64,000 nucleotides of DNA from Eubacterium sp. (GCA_022796875.1 JAAWJJ010000012.1:1-64000); one strand, 5' to 3'; shown: positions 1 to 9,813, counted from the first letter of the stretch. Numbers and translations are program-made. Notes: generated by a model from the sequence alone, not told the origin.

Positions 1-44
1 TCAAATAATTAGAGCCATTTTAGAGCCAAACGGCATAAAGCACT

Positions 45-77
45 CCCGGAAATGCCCATTTTATCAGCATTTCCGGG
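45..77 (-). terminator. Stem-loop after guaA
   Basis: An 11-bp perfect inverted repeat (CCCGGAAATGC at 45-55, GCATTTCCGGG at 67-77) starts 10 nt past the guaA stop. It is followed on the minus strand by a mixed sequence rather than a clean U-tract, so it may act as a 3'-end stabiliser or a weak terminator. Confidence 0.5.
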
Positions 78-87
78 ATTTTATCCG

Positions 88-1632
88 TTACTCGAACTCA
101 ATCGTCCCCGGCGGTTTACTTGTCAAATCATAAAGCACCCGATTTACCCCTTTCACCTCATTAATGATCCTGCTCATAACCGTCTGTAATACATCAAACG
201 AAATTCCTACCGCCTCTGCTGTCATAAAGTCTACCGTATTCACTGCACGAAGCGCCACTGCATAATCATATGTACGCTCATCTCCCATTACACCTACTGA
301 TCGCATATTAGTCAACGCAGCAAAATACTGTCCGATCATCTTATCTAATCCAGCTTTTGCAATTTCCTCTCGATAAATAGCATCCGCATCCTGTACAATC
401 CTGACTTTTTCCTCTGTCACCTCACCAATGATTCGTATGCCAAGTCCCGGTCCCGGAAATGGCTGGCGAAATACAAGATGTTCCGGAATACCAAGTTCCA
501 GGCCGGCTTTTCGAACTTCATCTTTAAACAAATCTCGTAATGGTTCTATAATTTCTTTAAAATTCACGCAGTCCGGCAAACCGCCAACGTTATGATGCGA
601 TTTAATGACTGCTGATTCTCCGCCAAGGCCGCTCTCCACAACATCCGGATAAATCGTTCCCTGAATCAGGTAATCAACCGCACCAATTTTTTCCGCTTCT
701 TCTTCAAATACACGTATAAATTCTTCACCGATAATTTTACGTTTTTTCTCCGGTTCTGTCACGCCTGCCAGTTTTTTATAATAACGATCCTTTGCATTAA
801 CACGAATAAAATTTAACTGATATGGCCCATCTGGCCCAAAAACAGCCTCAACCTCATCTCCTTCATTTTTCCGAAGCAGGCCATGATCAACAAAAACGCA
901 AGTCAACTGCTTTCCAACCGCTTTCGACAATAATACTGCTGCAACTGACGAATCCACACCACCGGAAAGTGCACACAATACTTTTCCGGTTCCTACTTTT
1001 TTCCGAATAGACAATATTGCATTTTCAACAAAAGAATCCATTTTCCAGTCACCTGAACAGCCACAGATATTACGAACAAAATTGTACAACATCTTCATGC
1101 CTTCCTTTGTATGCAGCACTTCCGGATGAAATTGAATAGCATACAATCCTTTTGTCGGATTTTGGGCAGCTGCAATCGGACAATCCACGGTATGTGCACA
1201 AATATCAAATCCCGGCGCAACCTTTGAAATATAATCAAAATGGCTCATCCAGCATATCGTTTCTCTCTCCACATCAGAAAACAGCTGAGATGAGGTATCT
1301 ACAAAAACTTCCGTTTTTCCATATTCACGTACCGGTGCTTTTTCAACTTTTCCACCTAATAGAAACATCATTAACTGTGCGCCATAACAAAGTCCCAAAA
1401 CCGGTATTCCAAGTTCAAACAATTCTCTGGAATACGTAGGCGAATCTGCTTCATAGCAGCTATTTGGACCACCTGTCAGAATAATTCCTTTTGGCTGCAT
1501 TTCCTTTATTTTCTCAATATCTGTCTTATAAGAATAAATTTCGCAGTAAACATTACATTCTCTGATCCGCCGGGCCACCAACTGATTATACTGTCCGCCA
1601 AAATCAATCACTATAACTTTTTCTCTATCCAT
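88..1632 (-). CDS. guaA: GMP synthase (glutamine-hydrolysing)
   Basis: Makes GMP from XMP, ATP and glutamine in the cytosol. The protein has 514 residues, the normal length. An N-terminal class I amidotransferase domain shows the nucleophile motif GLCYGAQ and the FHPE histidine. The ATP pyrophosphatase domain has the P-loop SGGVDSS, and the C-terminal dimerisation domain ends in the typical KPPGTIEFE. An in-frame ATG lies 11 codons upstream, but the start at 1632 is preferred because GGGGAGG sits just before it. The gene appears monocistronic. No purine riboswitch was recognised in the roughly 150 bases upstream. Confidence 0.97.
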   Translation of the reverse strand: MDREKVIVIDFGGQYNQLVARRIRECNVYCEIYSYKTDIEKIKEMQPKGIILTGGPNSCYEADSPTYSRELFELGIPVLGLCYGAQLMMFLLGGKVEKAPVREYGKTEVFVDTSSQLFSDVERETICWMSHFDYISKVAPGFDICAHTVDCPIAAAQNPTKGLYAIQFHPEVLHTKEGMKMLYNFVRNICGCSGDWKMDSFVENAILSIRKKVGTGKVLCALSGGVDSSVAAVLLSKAVGKQLTCVFVDHGLLRKNEGDEVEAVFGPDGPYQLNFIRVNAKDRYYKKLAGVTEPEKKRKIIGEEFIRVFEEEAEKIGAVDYLIQGTIYPDVVESGLGGESAVIKSHHNVGGLPDCVNFKEIIEPLRDLFKDEVRKAGLELGIPEHLVFRQPFPGPGLGIRIIGEVTEEKVRIVQDADAIYREEIAKAGLDKMIGQYFAALTNMRSVGVMGDERTYDYAVALRAVNTVDFMTAEAVGISFDVLQTVMSRIINEVKGVNRVLYDLTSKPPGTIEFE

Positions 1633-1772
1633 CGTACTTCCTCCCCAAACTTTCTTATGGCACAAAAGCTATCTTTCTGTTTATTATAGAGGAGGAATTA
1701 TAGAAAAACAAGTATTTCATCACTTTTCATAATTGTCACTATGGTCCCATTCTTTTTATTATAAAATCACTT

Positions 1773-1959
1773 CTATTATTAACTCATTTCTATTATTAAC
1801 TCATTTCTATTATTAACTTATTTCTATTATTAACTCATTTCTGTTACTAATTCATTTCCATTACCAATCCAACTCTGTTACTAATTCATTTCCATTACTA
1901 ATCCAACTCTATTACTAATTTATTTCCATTACTAATTCATCTCTATTATTACTTTCCTA
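1773..1959. repeat. 17-bp tandem repeat, 11 units
   Basis: Eleven head-to-tail 17-bp units start at 1773, 1790, 1807, 1824, 1841, 1858, 1875, 1892, 1909, 1926 and 1943. The first, second and fourth are identical (CTATTATTAACTCATTT). Units 5-8 alternate between two variants, giving a 34-bp higher-order period. The last unit contains the stop codon of the hydrogenase gene. There are no spacers, so it is not a CRISPR array. The AT-rich run fills the hydrogenase-guaA gap. Confidence 0.9.
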
Positions 1960-3462
1960 TTTCAATTCAATTTCCCTCAACTCTTTCGCCGGCATCTCTT
2001 TGCTGGAACTTTCTACTACTTTCCGGACTTCTTTTTTTGCATTCAATACCGGAATCAATGTACCGGCGCCAGCCACACAACCTCCGGGACATCCCATCCC
2101 TTCGATCAGATAACCGTTTTTTCTGCCTGCTTTTGCCTGCAGTAAAATTTTCCTGCATTCATCAAGGCCTTCCGCATGCTCTACCAACACTTCCGTATCA
2201 GGATAATATTGGCGGATACATTTTTCAATCGCTTCCGCTACGCCGCCCGCTACGCCATAACCTCTTCCGGCTGCCGTGGCATTATGCAAATGTCCGCTGC
2301 CGGAAACGGCAGCCGGATCTATACCGCGTGCCGCAAAGATTGCGTCCAATTCCTCAAATGTGATCACAAAATCAACGTCGCTTCGCACGGAAGTCCTCAT
2401 AGCCTCCAGCTTTTTTGCAGCACATGGCCCGATAAAAACTACTTTTGCATTCGGATGTTCTTTTTTAATACTTCTTGCTGTTGCAACCATAGGCGTCAAT
2501 TCTTTTGATACACTGTCAATGATCTCCGGAAACTGCATTTTTGCCAGCATCGCCCATGCAGGGCAGCAGGATGTCAAAAGAAACGGAATTTCCCCTGTTT
2601 TTACATGGCGCACATAATCATGAGCCTCCGTCACTGCGCCAATATCAGCGCCCAGCGCAACTTCGTATACATGTGAAAAACCCAGTTCACAAAGTGCCGC
2701 ATATATTTTGTCAGAAGTGACCTCCGGGCCGAATTGTCCGGCATAAGCAGGTGCAATCTCAGCCACCACTTCTCCTCCGTTTTTCAGGCAGCGAATCATC
2801 TGAAAAATCTGCGACTTGTCCGCAATAGCCCCAAACGGACAGCTTACCATGCACATACCGCAGGACAGGCACTTATTCTGATTGATCACAGCGCGTCCAT
2901 AATCATCTGATTCAATTGCTTTGATGCCGCAGGCAACAGAACATGGACGCACTTTTCGACCAATCGCATCATACGGACACACCTCTTTACATTTTCCGCA
3001 TTTTATACATTTTGACTGATCAATATAGGCTCCGCGTCCTTCATCGTGCGTTATCGCGCCTCTCGGACAAACTTCCATGCACTGATGTGAAATACAGTTC
3101 TTACAAAGACTGCTGACCTCAAAAACATTGTCTTCACAGGCATTGCATGCGGAAGGGATCACCTGCATCAACGGTGCCTCATAATACACCTCATCTATTG
3201 TGCTTTCCTTCAGGCCGCTTGTAACATGTACCGGTTTATTCTGCGGACGAAGGGACAACCCCATCGCCAGTCTGGTCCGCTCTACGCTAATTGCACGTTC
3301 TCTGTAAATACTCTCTCGGAACCGCGGTATTTCATCCGGCGATATTTTATACGGAATTGCGGCAATATCCTCTTTCACATTCTCTGATTCATAAGCAATT
3401 CTGGCTATTTCAACAAAAATATTTTTTCTGATTTCCGATACCTGCGTGTGTAATCCTCTCAT
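1957..3462 (-). CDS. Monomeric [FeFe] hydrogenase, group B-like
   Basis: Predicted cytosolic hydrogenase exchanging electrons between ferredoxin and protons; 501 residues from the chosen start. The N-terminal half has a CKNC-x4-C-x3-CP set and two more four-Cys [4Fe-4S] motifs (CIKCGKCKEVCP and CLSCGMCMVSCP). The H-cluster domain shows LLTSCCPAW (about 295-303), IGPCAAKKLE (about 344-353) and EGMGCPGGCVAGAG (about 454-467). These differ from the classical TSCCPGW and MACxGGC forms in the way recalled for group B enzymes. The start at 3462 follows AGAGGAG; a longer reading frame runs 29 codons upstream into low-complexity AT-rich DNA and is rejected. Maturases are not in the window. Activity is inferred from motifs only. 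Confidence 0.88.
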   Translation of the reverse strand: MRGLHTQVSEIRKNIFVEIARIAYESENVKEDIAAIPYKISPDEIPRFRESIYRERAISVERTRLAMGLSLRPQNKPVHVTSGLKESTIDEVYYEAPLMQVIPSACNACEDNVFEVSSLCKNCISHQCMEVCPRGAITHDEGRGAYIDQSKCIKCGKCKEVCPYDAIGRKVRPCSVACGIKAIESDDYGRAVINQNKCLSCGMCMVSCPFGAIADKSQIFQMIRCLKNGGEVVAEIAPAYAGQFGPEVTSDKIYAALCELGFSHVYEVALGADIGAVTEAHDYVRHVKTGEIPFLLTSCCPAWAMLAKMQFPEIIDSVSKELTPMVATARSIKKEHPNAKVVFIGPCAAKKLEAMRTSVRSDVDFVITFEELDAIFAARGIDPAAVSGSGHLHNATAAGRGYGVAGGVAEAIEKCIRQYYPDTEVLVEHAEGLDECRKILLQAKAGRKNGYLIEGMGCPGGCVAGAGTLIPVLNAKKEVRKVVESSSKEMPAKELREIELK

Positions 3463-3528
3463 TTTTCTCCTCTTCCCGAATCTTTTTATATACAACCCTT
3501 TCGTTAATTTTATAACAAAATAAAATGT

Positions 3529-3595
3529 AAAAAGCAAGCTTTCTAACACATATTTTATACATTTTAAAAATCTGTATCCATTCAGCTTGCTTTTT
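3529..3595 (-). terminator. Long-loop terminator-like hairpin
   Basis: AAAAAGCAAGCT at 3529-3540 pairs with AGCTTGCTTTTT at 3584-3595 around a 43-nt AT-rich loop. The 12-bp stem ends in T5 on both strands. It lies between the glycosylase stop and the hydrogenase start, so it can end glycosylase transcripts or attenuate read-through into the hydrogenase. Confidence 0.55.
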
Positions 3596-3677
3596 CAGTA
3601 CATACGCCTGTAATTTTTCCGGAACTATTTTGTATATCAATAACATAAGTAATTCTTTTGTCTATACGGGAACAGAA

Positions 3678-4175
3678 TCAGTCAAAATTTAAAATTGCTT
3701 TCCAGCTTTCACACAAACGTTCTAAACTCCATGCCGCATTCGCAGGACTTGTAGACGGCAGTTTTACGATCGGCCTGTTGGTTTCAGGGTACACATATTT
3801 TTTATACAACTGTTCTGCTTTCGCTCCGTTGGCAAATACCTTTTCTATGCCTGTCCGGTTTAATAAAGCGGCAATTTCATTCGGCACTACATCGCGAATG
3901 GAACTGTCGCTTGAACCTTGTATTTTACAGGATGCTATCACATCCCAGATGGCAATCCCATGTTTTAAAAGCATCTCTTTTTTCTTCCGGACCTCTTCTC
4001 TTTCTGGTGTTTCTTCCTCTGTCAGTGCAGAAATCACTTTCCAAAACCTATTCTGAGGATGTCCATAATAAAATTCCATTTCTCTCGATTTTATCGACGG
4101 GAAAGTTCCTAAGATTAATACTTTTGAATTTTCATCATAAACCGGCGCAAACGTATGTGTTACTCTCTCTTCCAT
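3678..4175 (-). CDS. DNA-deoxyinosine glycosylase (UDG superfamily, family 6)
   Basis: Base-excision repair enzyme expected to remove hypoxanthine arising from adenine deamination. The 165-residue length fits the family. The N-terminal motif GTFPSIKSRE followed by YYGHPQNRFW, and the C-terminal LPSTSPANA, are the signature blocks of the hypoxanthine-DNA glycosylase branch of the uracil-DNA glycosylase fold. The start follows an AGAGGA site about 10 nt upstream. It appears to be a single gene between spoIIID and the hydrogenase, all on the minus strand. Confidence 0.88.
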   Translation of the reverse strand: MEERVTHTFAPVYDENSKVLILGTFPSIKSREMEFYYGHPQNRFWKVISALTEEETPEREEVRKKKEMLLKHGIAIWDVIASCKIQGSSDSSIRDVVPNEIAALLNRTGIEKVFANGAKAEQLYKKYVYPETNRPIVKLPSTSPANAAWSLERLCESWKAILNFD

Positions 4176-4279
4176 TTTATCTTTTTCCTCTCCGTATCGT
4201 TATCTGTATTTAAGTTCAGAATTTTAAACGAGTTGTTTAATTCATCTGTCAGGATTCGTTTCTTATCTTCTGCATATTT

Positions 4280-4531
4280 TTATTTGCAGTGCAGATATTT
4301 TTCTTTCGTTGCCAAACCGCCCCTGATATGCCGCTCCGCCTTATTCACATCCAACACTTTCCCCACTTCTTCCGCAAGAGCCGGGTTAATGGTGTTCATC
4401 CTGTCGCGGCAATCTTTATGTACTGTACTTTTGCTTATACCAAACCGCTTTGCCGCCTGTCTTACCGTTGCATTGTTTTCTACAATATATCTTGCTATTT
4501 CAACTGCTCTTTCTTCTATATAATTTTTCAC
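4280..4531 (-). CDS. spoIIID: Stage III sporulation transcription regulator SpoIIID
   Basis: Small DNA-binding regulator of mother-cell gene expression during sporulation. The 83-residue protein carries a helix-turn-helix (VRQAAKRFGISKSTVHKDC) and the conserved basic tail region ERHIRGGLATKEKY, both very close to SpoIIID of Bacillus and clostridia. The start codon is GTG at 4531, with AGGGG about 9 nt upstream. Its presence is the best evidence in the window that the organism forms spores. No other sporulation gene is adjacent. Confidence 0.95.
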   Translation of the reverse strand: MKNYIEERAVEIARYIVENNATVRQAAKRFGISKSTVHKDCRDRMNTINPALAEEVGKVLDVNKAERHIRGGLATKEKYLHCK

Positions 4532-4794
4532 ACAAAGATTCCCCTGCGATACTCATTTTTACATTGTATGCAGGAAATTTTCATGGTATTCATATCTGTG
4601 AAACCGTTATCCCTAAGTGTTCCGTTCCCTATTTTATCAAAATGTATTTTTATTTTCAATATTATAAGGCTGTTATTTGACATCAATATGCATTTGATCT
4701 ATTTATCATTTCAAATATAATTTTCACCTGTTTTTTCACACATATCCGACACATTTTTTATAAATTATATACAATATTATAACCTAAACCGTGA

Positions 4795-4901
4795 TATAAT
4801 GAGCGTTAGCGAGAAGAAAGTAACTGTTCTTCCGGCGAGCGGCGATTGTCGGCCATGATGCAGCGCTTCATGGCAAAATGAGCGTTAGGAGGATTATATG
4901 C
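4795..4901 (+). promoter_or_regulatory. Structured leader of the trkAH operon
   Basis: A TATAAT box lies at 4795-4800 with no good -35 match. The 95-nt leader contains two perfect small hairpins: GAAGAA/TTCTTC at 4813-4832 and GCCATGA/TCATGGC at 4852-4874. An 11-bp direct repeat, ATGAGCGTTAG, occurs at 4799-4809 and 4878-4888; the second copy runs straight into the AGGAGG ribosome site. The fold was not recognised as a known c-di-AMP or other riboswitch. The rest of the 4532-4794 gap shows only AT-rich sequence. Confidence 0.45.
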
Positions 4902-6287
4902 ATGGAACGGAAAAAAATCCTGAAACAGGGATTAAACATCATTATTGTCGGCTGTGGAAAAGTCGGTTCTACGTTAATTGAGCAGCTAAGCCACGAAGGC
5001 CACAACATTACGATCATTGACAAAAAAGCGGAACGCATTCAGGAAATTACCAATCTTTATGATATAATGGGTATCGTTGGCAACGGCGCCAGCTACAGCA
5101 TCCAGTTAGAGGCCGGTATTCTGAAAACGGACCTGATCATTGCGGTAACCGAATCGGACGAACTGAATATTCTTTGCTGCACGATTGGCCGAAGGGCCGG
5201 AAACTGCGGCGCTATCGCCCGGGTGCGTACGCCGGATTACAGTAACGAAGTCGGCTATCTCCGCGAAAAATTAGGCTTAACCATGATTATTAATCCGGAA
5301 CTGGAGGCCGCCAAAGAAGCTGCGAGAATCCTGTATCTGCCGACAGCCCTGGAAGTCAACTCTTTCGCACACGGACAGGCTGAACTAATCAAGTTTAAAC
5401 TGCCGGAAAATAATATTTTAAACGGAAAAAACCTTGCCTATCTGGGCCAGCATATTGCTCCGGACATACTGATCTGCGCAGTTGCCCGCCAGGAGGAAGT
5501 GTATATTCCGTCCGGTGATTTTGAATTAAAAACCGGCGATATTATTACTTTCGTCGCTTCCCATAAAGTAGCGAAATCTTTTCTGGAAGATATCGGTTTT
5601 AAAACGAAACAGGTTCGGAACTGTATGATTATCGGCGGCAGCAGAGCCGGATTTTATCTGGCGGACCAGCTTCTCCGTATGGGAATTGCCGTGAAAATTA
5701 TTGAAAGCAACCGGGAACGCTGCGAAGATCTCAGCGTAAAACTACCAAAAGCCGTCATTATTAACGGAGACGGCACTGATGAAGAACTTTTGCTGGAAGA
5801 GGGAATAGAAACCACCGAATCGTTTGTTTCCCTGACAGGAATTGATGAGGAAAACATCCTCCTGACCCTGTTTGTGAAACAGGTGTCAAACGCCAAAGTA
5901 ATTACCAAAATCAACCGCCTGAATTTTAAAAACGTTGTCAACAGCCTGGATTTGGGAAGCGTGATTTATCCGCGTTACGTTACGGCAGAATCAATCATTG
6001 CTTACGTACGTGCAAAACGCAACTCCCTTGGCAGCAATATCGAAACTTTGTACCACCTGTTTGACCATCGGGTAGAAGCGATCGAATTTAAAGTAGAAGA
6101 AAATTCCTCTGTAACTAATATTCCACTAACAGATCTTTCACTGAAAAAAGATCTGCTGATCTCTTTTATTAACCGCAACGGAAAAATCCTGATCCCCAGC
6201 GGCAAAGACTGCATTGAACCCGGTGATACGGTCATGATCGTCACTTCACATACCGGCTTTGATAATATAGAGGATATTTTAATGTAA
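4902..6287 (+). CDS. trkA: Trk potassium uptake regulator TrkA
   Basis: Peripheral membrane NAD(H)-binding gating subunit of the Trk potassium system; 461 residues. It has two tandem RCK units. The first opens with the Rossmann motif IIVGCGKVGS and the second with MIIGGSRAGFYLA near residue 230; each is followed by a TrkA_C subdomain. The ATG at 4902 is chosen because AGGAGG ends 9 nt before it; an ATG 8 codons upstream would place the ribosome site inside the gene. It is 42 nt upstream of trkH and surely co-transcribed. Confidence 0.95.
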   Translation: MERKKILKQGLNIIIVGCGKVGSTLIEQLSHEGHNITIIDKKAERIQEITNLYDIMGIVGNGASYSIQLEAGILKTDLIIAVTESDELNILCCTIGRRAGNCGAIARVRTPDYSNEVGYLREKLGLTMIINPELEAAKEAARILYLPTALEVNSFAHGQAELIKFKLPENNILNGKNLAYLGQHIAPDILICAVARQEEVYIPSGDFELKTGDIITFVASHKVAKSFLEDIGFKTKQVRNCMIIGGSRAGFYLADQLLRMGIAVKIIESNRERCEDLSVKLPKAVIINGDGTDEELLLEEGIETTESFVSLTGIDEENILLTLFVKQVSNAKVITKINRLNFKNVVNSLDLGSVIYPRYVTAESIIAYVRAKRNSLGSNIETLYHLFDHRVEAIEFKVEENSSVTNIPLTDLSLKKDLLISFINRNGKILIPSGKDCIEPGDTVMIVTSHTGFDNIEDILM

Positions 6288-6329
6288 AAATATGCGCGGG
6301 AAATTTTCCCGGCATTGTGGAGCATACAG

Positions 6330-7805
6330 ATGAACTATTCAATTATTATTTCCATATTAGGATATGTATTAAAACTGGAAGGCATATTAATGCTGATTCC
6401 ATGCGTAACTGCAGCGATTTACCGTGAAAAAGAAGGACTCTACTATCTTTTAGCGGTTGCCTTGTGTCTGTTTGTAGGATTTTTATTTTCAATCCGCAAA
6501 CCACGAAGCAATGTTTTTTACTTAAAAGAAGGCTGTGTTGCTACTGCGTCAAGCTGGATTATCATGAGTATTTTTGGGTGCTTCCCGCTTTGGATCAGCG
6601 GAGAAATTCCGTCTTTTACCGATGCCATGTTTGAAACCATTTCCGGTTTCACCACTACCGGGGCAACGATATTAAATGACGTGGAGAGCCTTTCGCACTG
6701 CGCTTTACTCTGGCGCAGTCTGACGCAATGGATCGGCGGAATGGGCGTCCTGGTCTTCCTTCTGGCCGTCCTCCCTCTGGCCGGCGGATCAAATATTAAT
6801 TTGATGCGTGCGGAAAGCCCCGGCCCGTCCGTTGGCAAACTGGTTCCGAAAGTCAGATCCAGCGCACGGCTTTTGTACGTCATTTATTTTGGTATGACAA
6901 TCGCGGAAATCATTCTCCTTTTGATTGGAAAAATGCCGTTGTTTGACGCGATAAATACCAGCTTTACCACTGCAAGCACCGGCGGTTTCGGCGTAAAAGC
7001 AGACAGCCTGACAAGTTATTCCCCATATATTCAGTGGATTGTCACCATATTTATGATTGCATTCGGCGTAAACTTTAACGCTTATTATCTCCTGTTTTTC
7101 GGCAATGTAAAAAAAGCGCTAAAAACAGAAGAAGTCCGTTATTATTTTGCATTTATTATTGGCGGTGTTGCAATTATCTTTTTCAACATCCTGCACCTGT
7201 CGGAAAATGCTTTTGACGCGCTTACCAAAGCCGCTTTCCAGGTTGGTTCCGTTATGACCTCCACCGGGTTTGCAACAGCCAACTTTGATCTGTGGCCGCA
7301 GCTCAGCAAAACGGTAATCCTGATCCTGATGTTTATTGGGGCATGCGCCGGGAGTACCGGCGGCGGCATCAAAGTATCCCGTATTCTGATTCTGGTCAAA
7401 GCGGTAAAAAACGAACTTTACTCTTACATCCATCCGAAAAGCATCCGGAAAATAAATATGGAAACCAAACCGCTGGATACGGAAATTGTACATTCGGCAA
7501 ATATTTATTTCATCACATTTGTATTAATTTTTGTAATATCCGTTTTTGCAATCTCTTTTGATGAAAGGGATTTTGTAACCAATTTTTCTGCGGTTACTGC
7601 CACGATAAATAACACCGGCCCCGGACTGTCAGGCGTCGGCCCGATGGAAAACTTCAGTACATTTTCCCCTTTTTCCAAATATGTGCTGATGTTTGACATG
7701 CTTGCCGGACGGTTGGAACTGTTTCCTCTTTTGATACTGTTCCATCCGCAAGTATGGTTCAACGCTTTCCACAGAAAAAAAGGCCGCAAAGGCAAAAAAG
7801 CATGA
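6330..7805 (+). CDS. trkH: Trk potassium uptake channel TrkH
   Basis: Membrane pore subunit for K+ uptake; 491 residues with about ten to twelve hydrophobic segments. The four P-loop/selectivity regions are visible as SGFTTTGAT (about 101), STGGFG (about 217), STGFATANF (about 313) and the last GPGLSGVGP block. The GGSTGGGIK-like block appears as CAGSTGGGIKVSR. The ATG at 6330 has GGAG 7 nt upstream; a TTG five codons earlier is less likely. Pairing with trkA directly upstream supports the Trk assignment over Ktr. Confidence 0.95.
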   Translation: MNYSIIISILGYVLKLEGILMLIPCVTAAIYREKEGLYYLLAVALCLFVGFLFSIRKPRSNVFYLKEGCVATASSWIIMSIFGCFPLWISGEIPSFTDAMFETISGFTTTGATILNDVESLSHCALLWRSLTQWIGGMGVLVFLLAVLPLAGGSNINLMRAESPGPSVGKLVPKVRSSARLLYVIYFGMTIAEIILLLIGKMPLFDAINTSFTTASTGGFGVKADSLTSYSPYIQWIVTIFMIAFGVNFNAYYLLFFGNVKKALKTEEVRYYFAFIIGGVAIIFFNILHLSENAFDALTKAAFQVGSVMTSTGFATANFDLWPQLSKTVILILMFIGACAGSTGGGIKVSRILILVKAVKNELYSYIHPKSIRKINMETKPLDTEIVHSANIYFITFVLIFVISVFAISFDERDFVTNFSAVTATINNTGPGLSGVGPMENFSTFSPFSKYVLMFDMLAGRLELFPLLILFHPQVWFNAFHRKKGRKGKKA

Positions 7806-7852
7806 GATTAAATTTCCACGCTGTAATTTGCATAAAAATGCAGCTCAAATTT

Positions 7853-7941
7853 AAAATCCCACGCAATAACACGATTAAAAAATACAAGGGAAATATAAAA
7901 TCCCACGCCGTAACATGATTAAAAATACAGCGTGGGATTTT
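7853..7941. terminator. Bidirectional terminator with duplicated left arm
   Basis: AAAATCCCACGC at 7897-7908 pairs perfectly with GCGTGGGATTTT at 7930-7941. The same 12-mer left arm also occurs at 7853-7864, 44 bp upstream, so two alternative hairpins are possible. It separates convergent trkH and the ABC operon, and T-runs flank it in both directions. Confidence 0.75.
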
Positions 7942-7974
7942 TATATTATCTTATAATTACTATTTCATTATAAA

Positions 7975-8769
7975 CTATGATAAAATTGCATTATCATTTG
8001 CAAATTCGGTTCCGCTCACTTCTTCAAATTTATGCAGAAGCTGTTCGATCGTCAGTTTTTTCTTCTCTTCTCCGGCAATATTCAGTATGACTTTTCCTTC
8101 GTTCATCATGACCAGCCGGTTCCCATGCTCAATCGCATCACGCATATTATGAGTGACCATCATCGCCGTTAAATTGTATTCGCTGATGATCCGATCCGAA
8201 ATCTCCAGCACTTTAGCCGCCGTTTTCGGATCCAGTGCCGCCGTATGTTCATCCAGCAAAAGAAGTTTCGGTTTCTGGATCGTTGCCATCAATAGGGTTA
8301 ACGCCTGGCGCTGTCCTCCGGATAACAGTCCTACTTTCGCCGTCATACGGTCTTCCAGTCCCAGTTCCAGAATCTTTAGCATTTCATGATATTTTTCTTT
8401 CTCACTCTTCGTAATGCCCCATCGCAGACCGCGCGATTTTCCGCGCCTGGCTGCCAACGCCATATTTTCCTGTATTTCCATGGTGGCCGCCGTCCCCGTC
8501 ATAGGATCCTGGAAAACACGTCCCAGATATTTTGCACGTTTATGCTCTTCCAAACCTGTGACATTTTCACCGCCGATGGAAATTACGCCGGAATCTACCG
8601 GCCAGACGCCGGCTACGGCATTCAGCATTGTGGATTTGCCGGCGCCGTTTCCGCCGATAATCGTAACAAACTCGCCTTCTTCCAATGTCAGGCTCGCACC
8701 GTTTAACGCATGCTTTTCATTAATCGTTCCGGGATTGAAAGTTTTATAAATCTGGTTAATCTCCAACAT
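7975..8769 (-). CDS. ABC transporter ATP-binding protein
   Basis: Cytoplasmic ATPase of an importer; 264 residues. Walker A is GGNGAGKST, the signature is LLSGGQRQALTL (a variant of LSGGQ), and Walker B is KLLLLDEHTAALDP, followed by the switch His in MMVTHNM. It overlaps the permease gene by 14 nt, so the two are translationally coupled. The family pairs with a BPD_transp_2 permease and a TrpX-type (ABC_sub_bind) lipoprotein, as encoded next to it. Substrate is unknown; aromatic amino acids or other small molecules are known for relatives. Confidence 0.93.
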   Translation of the reverse strand: MLEINQIYKTFNPGTINEKHALNGASLTLEEGEFVTIIGGNGAGKSTMLNAVAGVWPVDSGVISIGGENVTGLEEHKRAKYLGRVFQDPMTGTAATMEIQENMALAARRGKSRGLRWGITKSEKEKYHEMLKILELGLEDRMTAKVGLLSGGQRQALTLLMATIQKPKLLLLDEHTAALDPKTAAKVLEISDRIISEYNLTAMMVTHNMRDAIEHGNRLVMMNEGKVILNIAGEEKKKLTIEQLLHKFEEVSGTEFANDNAILS

Positions 8770-9706
8770 GATCTTCCACTCCTCTCTTCTGGGCCTTTTT
8801 AAAGGAACTCTTTGAGCGGCTGCGCAAATACGGCACCGCCAAAAACAGCGCTACAATGATCGCCGTAAACAATTTCAGATCATTTGTCGGCATCTTAAGC
8901 CACAATACGATTCCAACTACGATATAGTAAATAATCCCGCCTATAATAACAAATGCCTGGCGAATCATGAAATTCATCCGTTTTCCGAACAGGGCGTCGC
9001 CTACGACTTCACCGATAATAACCGCTGCAAGGCCGATAACAATGGCGCCCCTGCCCATATTGATATCTGCAAATCCCTGATACTGCGCTAACAACCCGCC
9101 GGACAATGCCACCAAACCGTTTGACAATGCCAGCGCCACTACTTTAATCGCATTGATATTGATTCCCTGCGCGCGGCTCATAGCCGGATTGCATCCGGTT
9201 GCCCTCAGCGCGCTGCCGTGCTCGGTTCCGAAATACCAATATAAAGCCACCATGATTACAACCGCAAAAACTGCCGTTACGATAATTGATTTCGGTATAA
9301 AACGCAAAGAAACCAACAGATTATATTTATCGACACTGATCGCTTGGTTTGCGCACCCCATAATGTTCAAATTAATTGAATATAATGCGATCTGCGTTAA
9401 AATTCCGGCCAAAATCGGCGGAATACCAAGTACCGTATGAAGCAGCCCGGTCGCCATACCTGCGATCAGTCCCGCCACTACCGCTATAATTAACGCCGCA
9501 GGCACCGGCCAGCCATTTAACATAAGCATTACCGTTACTGCGCCTCCCGTCGCAAACGAACCATCCACCGTCAGATCCGCGAAATCCAGAAGCTTAAAGG
9601 TAATGAATACGCCTAAAGCCATAATTCCCCAGATAATGCCCTGTGCAATATTTCCCGGAAGCGCTCCGATCAACGTCATAACATTTAATGATGCCAGAAG
9701 TGCCAT
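8756..9706 (-). CDS. ABC transporter permease (BPD_transp_2 family)
   Basis: Integral membrane protein of 316 residues with about eight to nine hydrophobic segments. The region around FADLTVDGSFATGGAV near residue 43 and the following glycine-rich helices are typical of permeases paired with ABC_sub_bind lipoproteins. GGAGG lies just upstream of the ATG. It is the second gene of a three-gene operon (binding protein, permease, ATPase). Confidence 0.92.
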   Translation of the reverse strand: MALLASLNVMTLIGALPGNIAQGIIWGIMALGVFITFKLLDFADLTVDGSFATGGAVTVMLMLNGWPVPAALIIAVVAGLIAGMATGLLHTVLGIPPILAGILTQIALYSINLNIMGCANQAISVDKYNLLVSLRFIPKSIIVTAVFAVVIMVALYWYFGTEHGSALRATGCNPAMSRAQGININAIKVVALALSNGLVALSGGLLAQYQGFADINMGRGAIVIGLAAVIIGEVVGDALFGKRMNFMIRQAFVIIGGIIYYIVVGIVLWLKMPTNDLKLFTAIIVALFLAVPYLRSRSKSSFKKAQKRGVEDHVGD

Positions 9707-9742
9707 AAAAACATCCTCCCCATACTCTTAAAGTACTTTGCT

Positions 9743-9813
9743 CCCACGTACAACGTACGCCAGGCACGTGGGTTCAATTAACAGCGGAAAAGACAGAACC
9801 GTAGTACGATTCT
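9743..9813 (-). promoter_or_regulatory. Intercistronic hairpins between binding protein and permease
   Basis: Two inverted repeats sit in the 155-nt gap: CCCACGT/ACGTGGG at 9743-9772, and an imperfect CAGAA/TTCTG stem at 9793-9813. No U-tract follows either. They may protect the upstream cistron's 3' end and so raise the ratio of binding protein to permease; this is inference. Confidence 0.35.

Noticed and set aside
1633..1772. Purine riboswitch upstream of guaA
   Set aside because: The conserved three-way junction motifs are absent in the short AT-rich leader.
1773..1959. CRISPR array
   Set aside because: Units are contiguous 17-mers with no unique spacers, and no cas genes are present.
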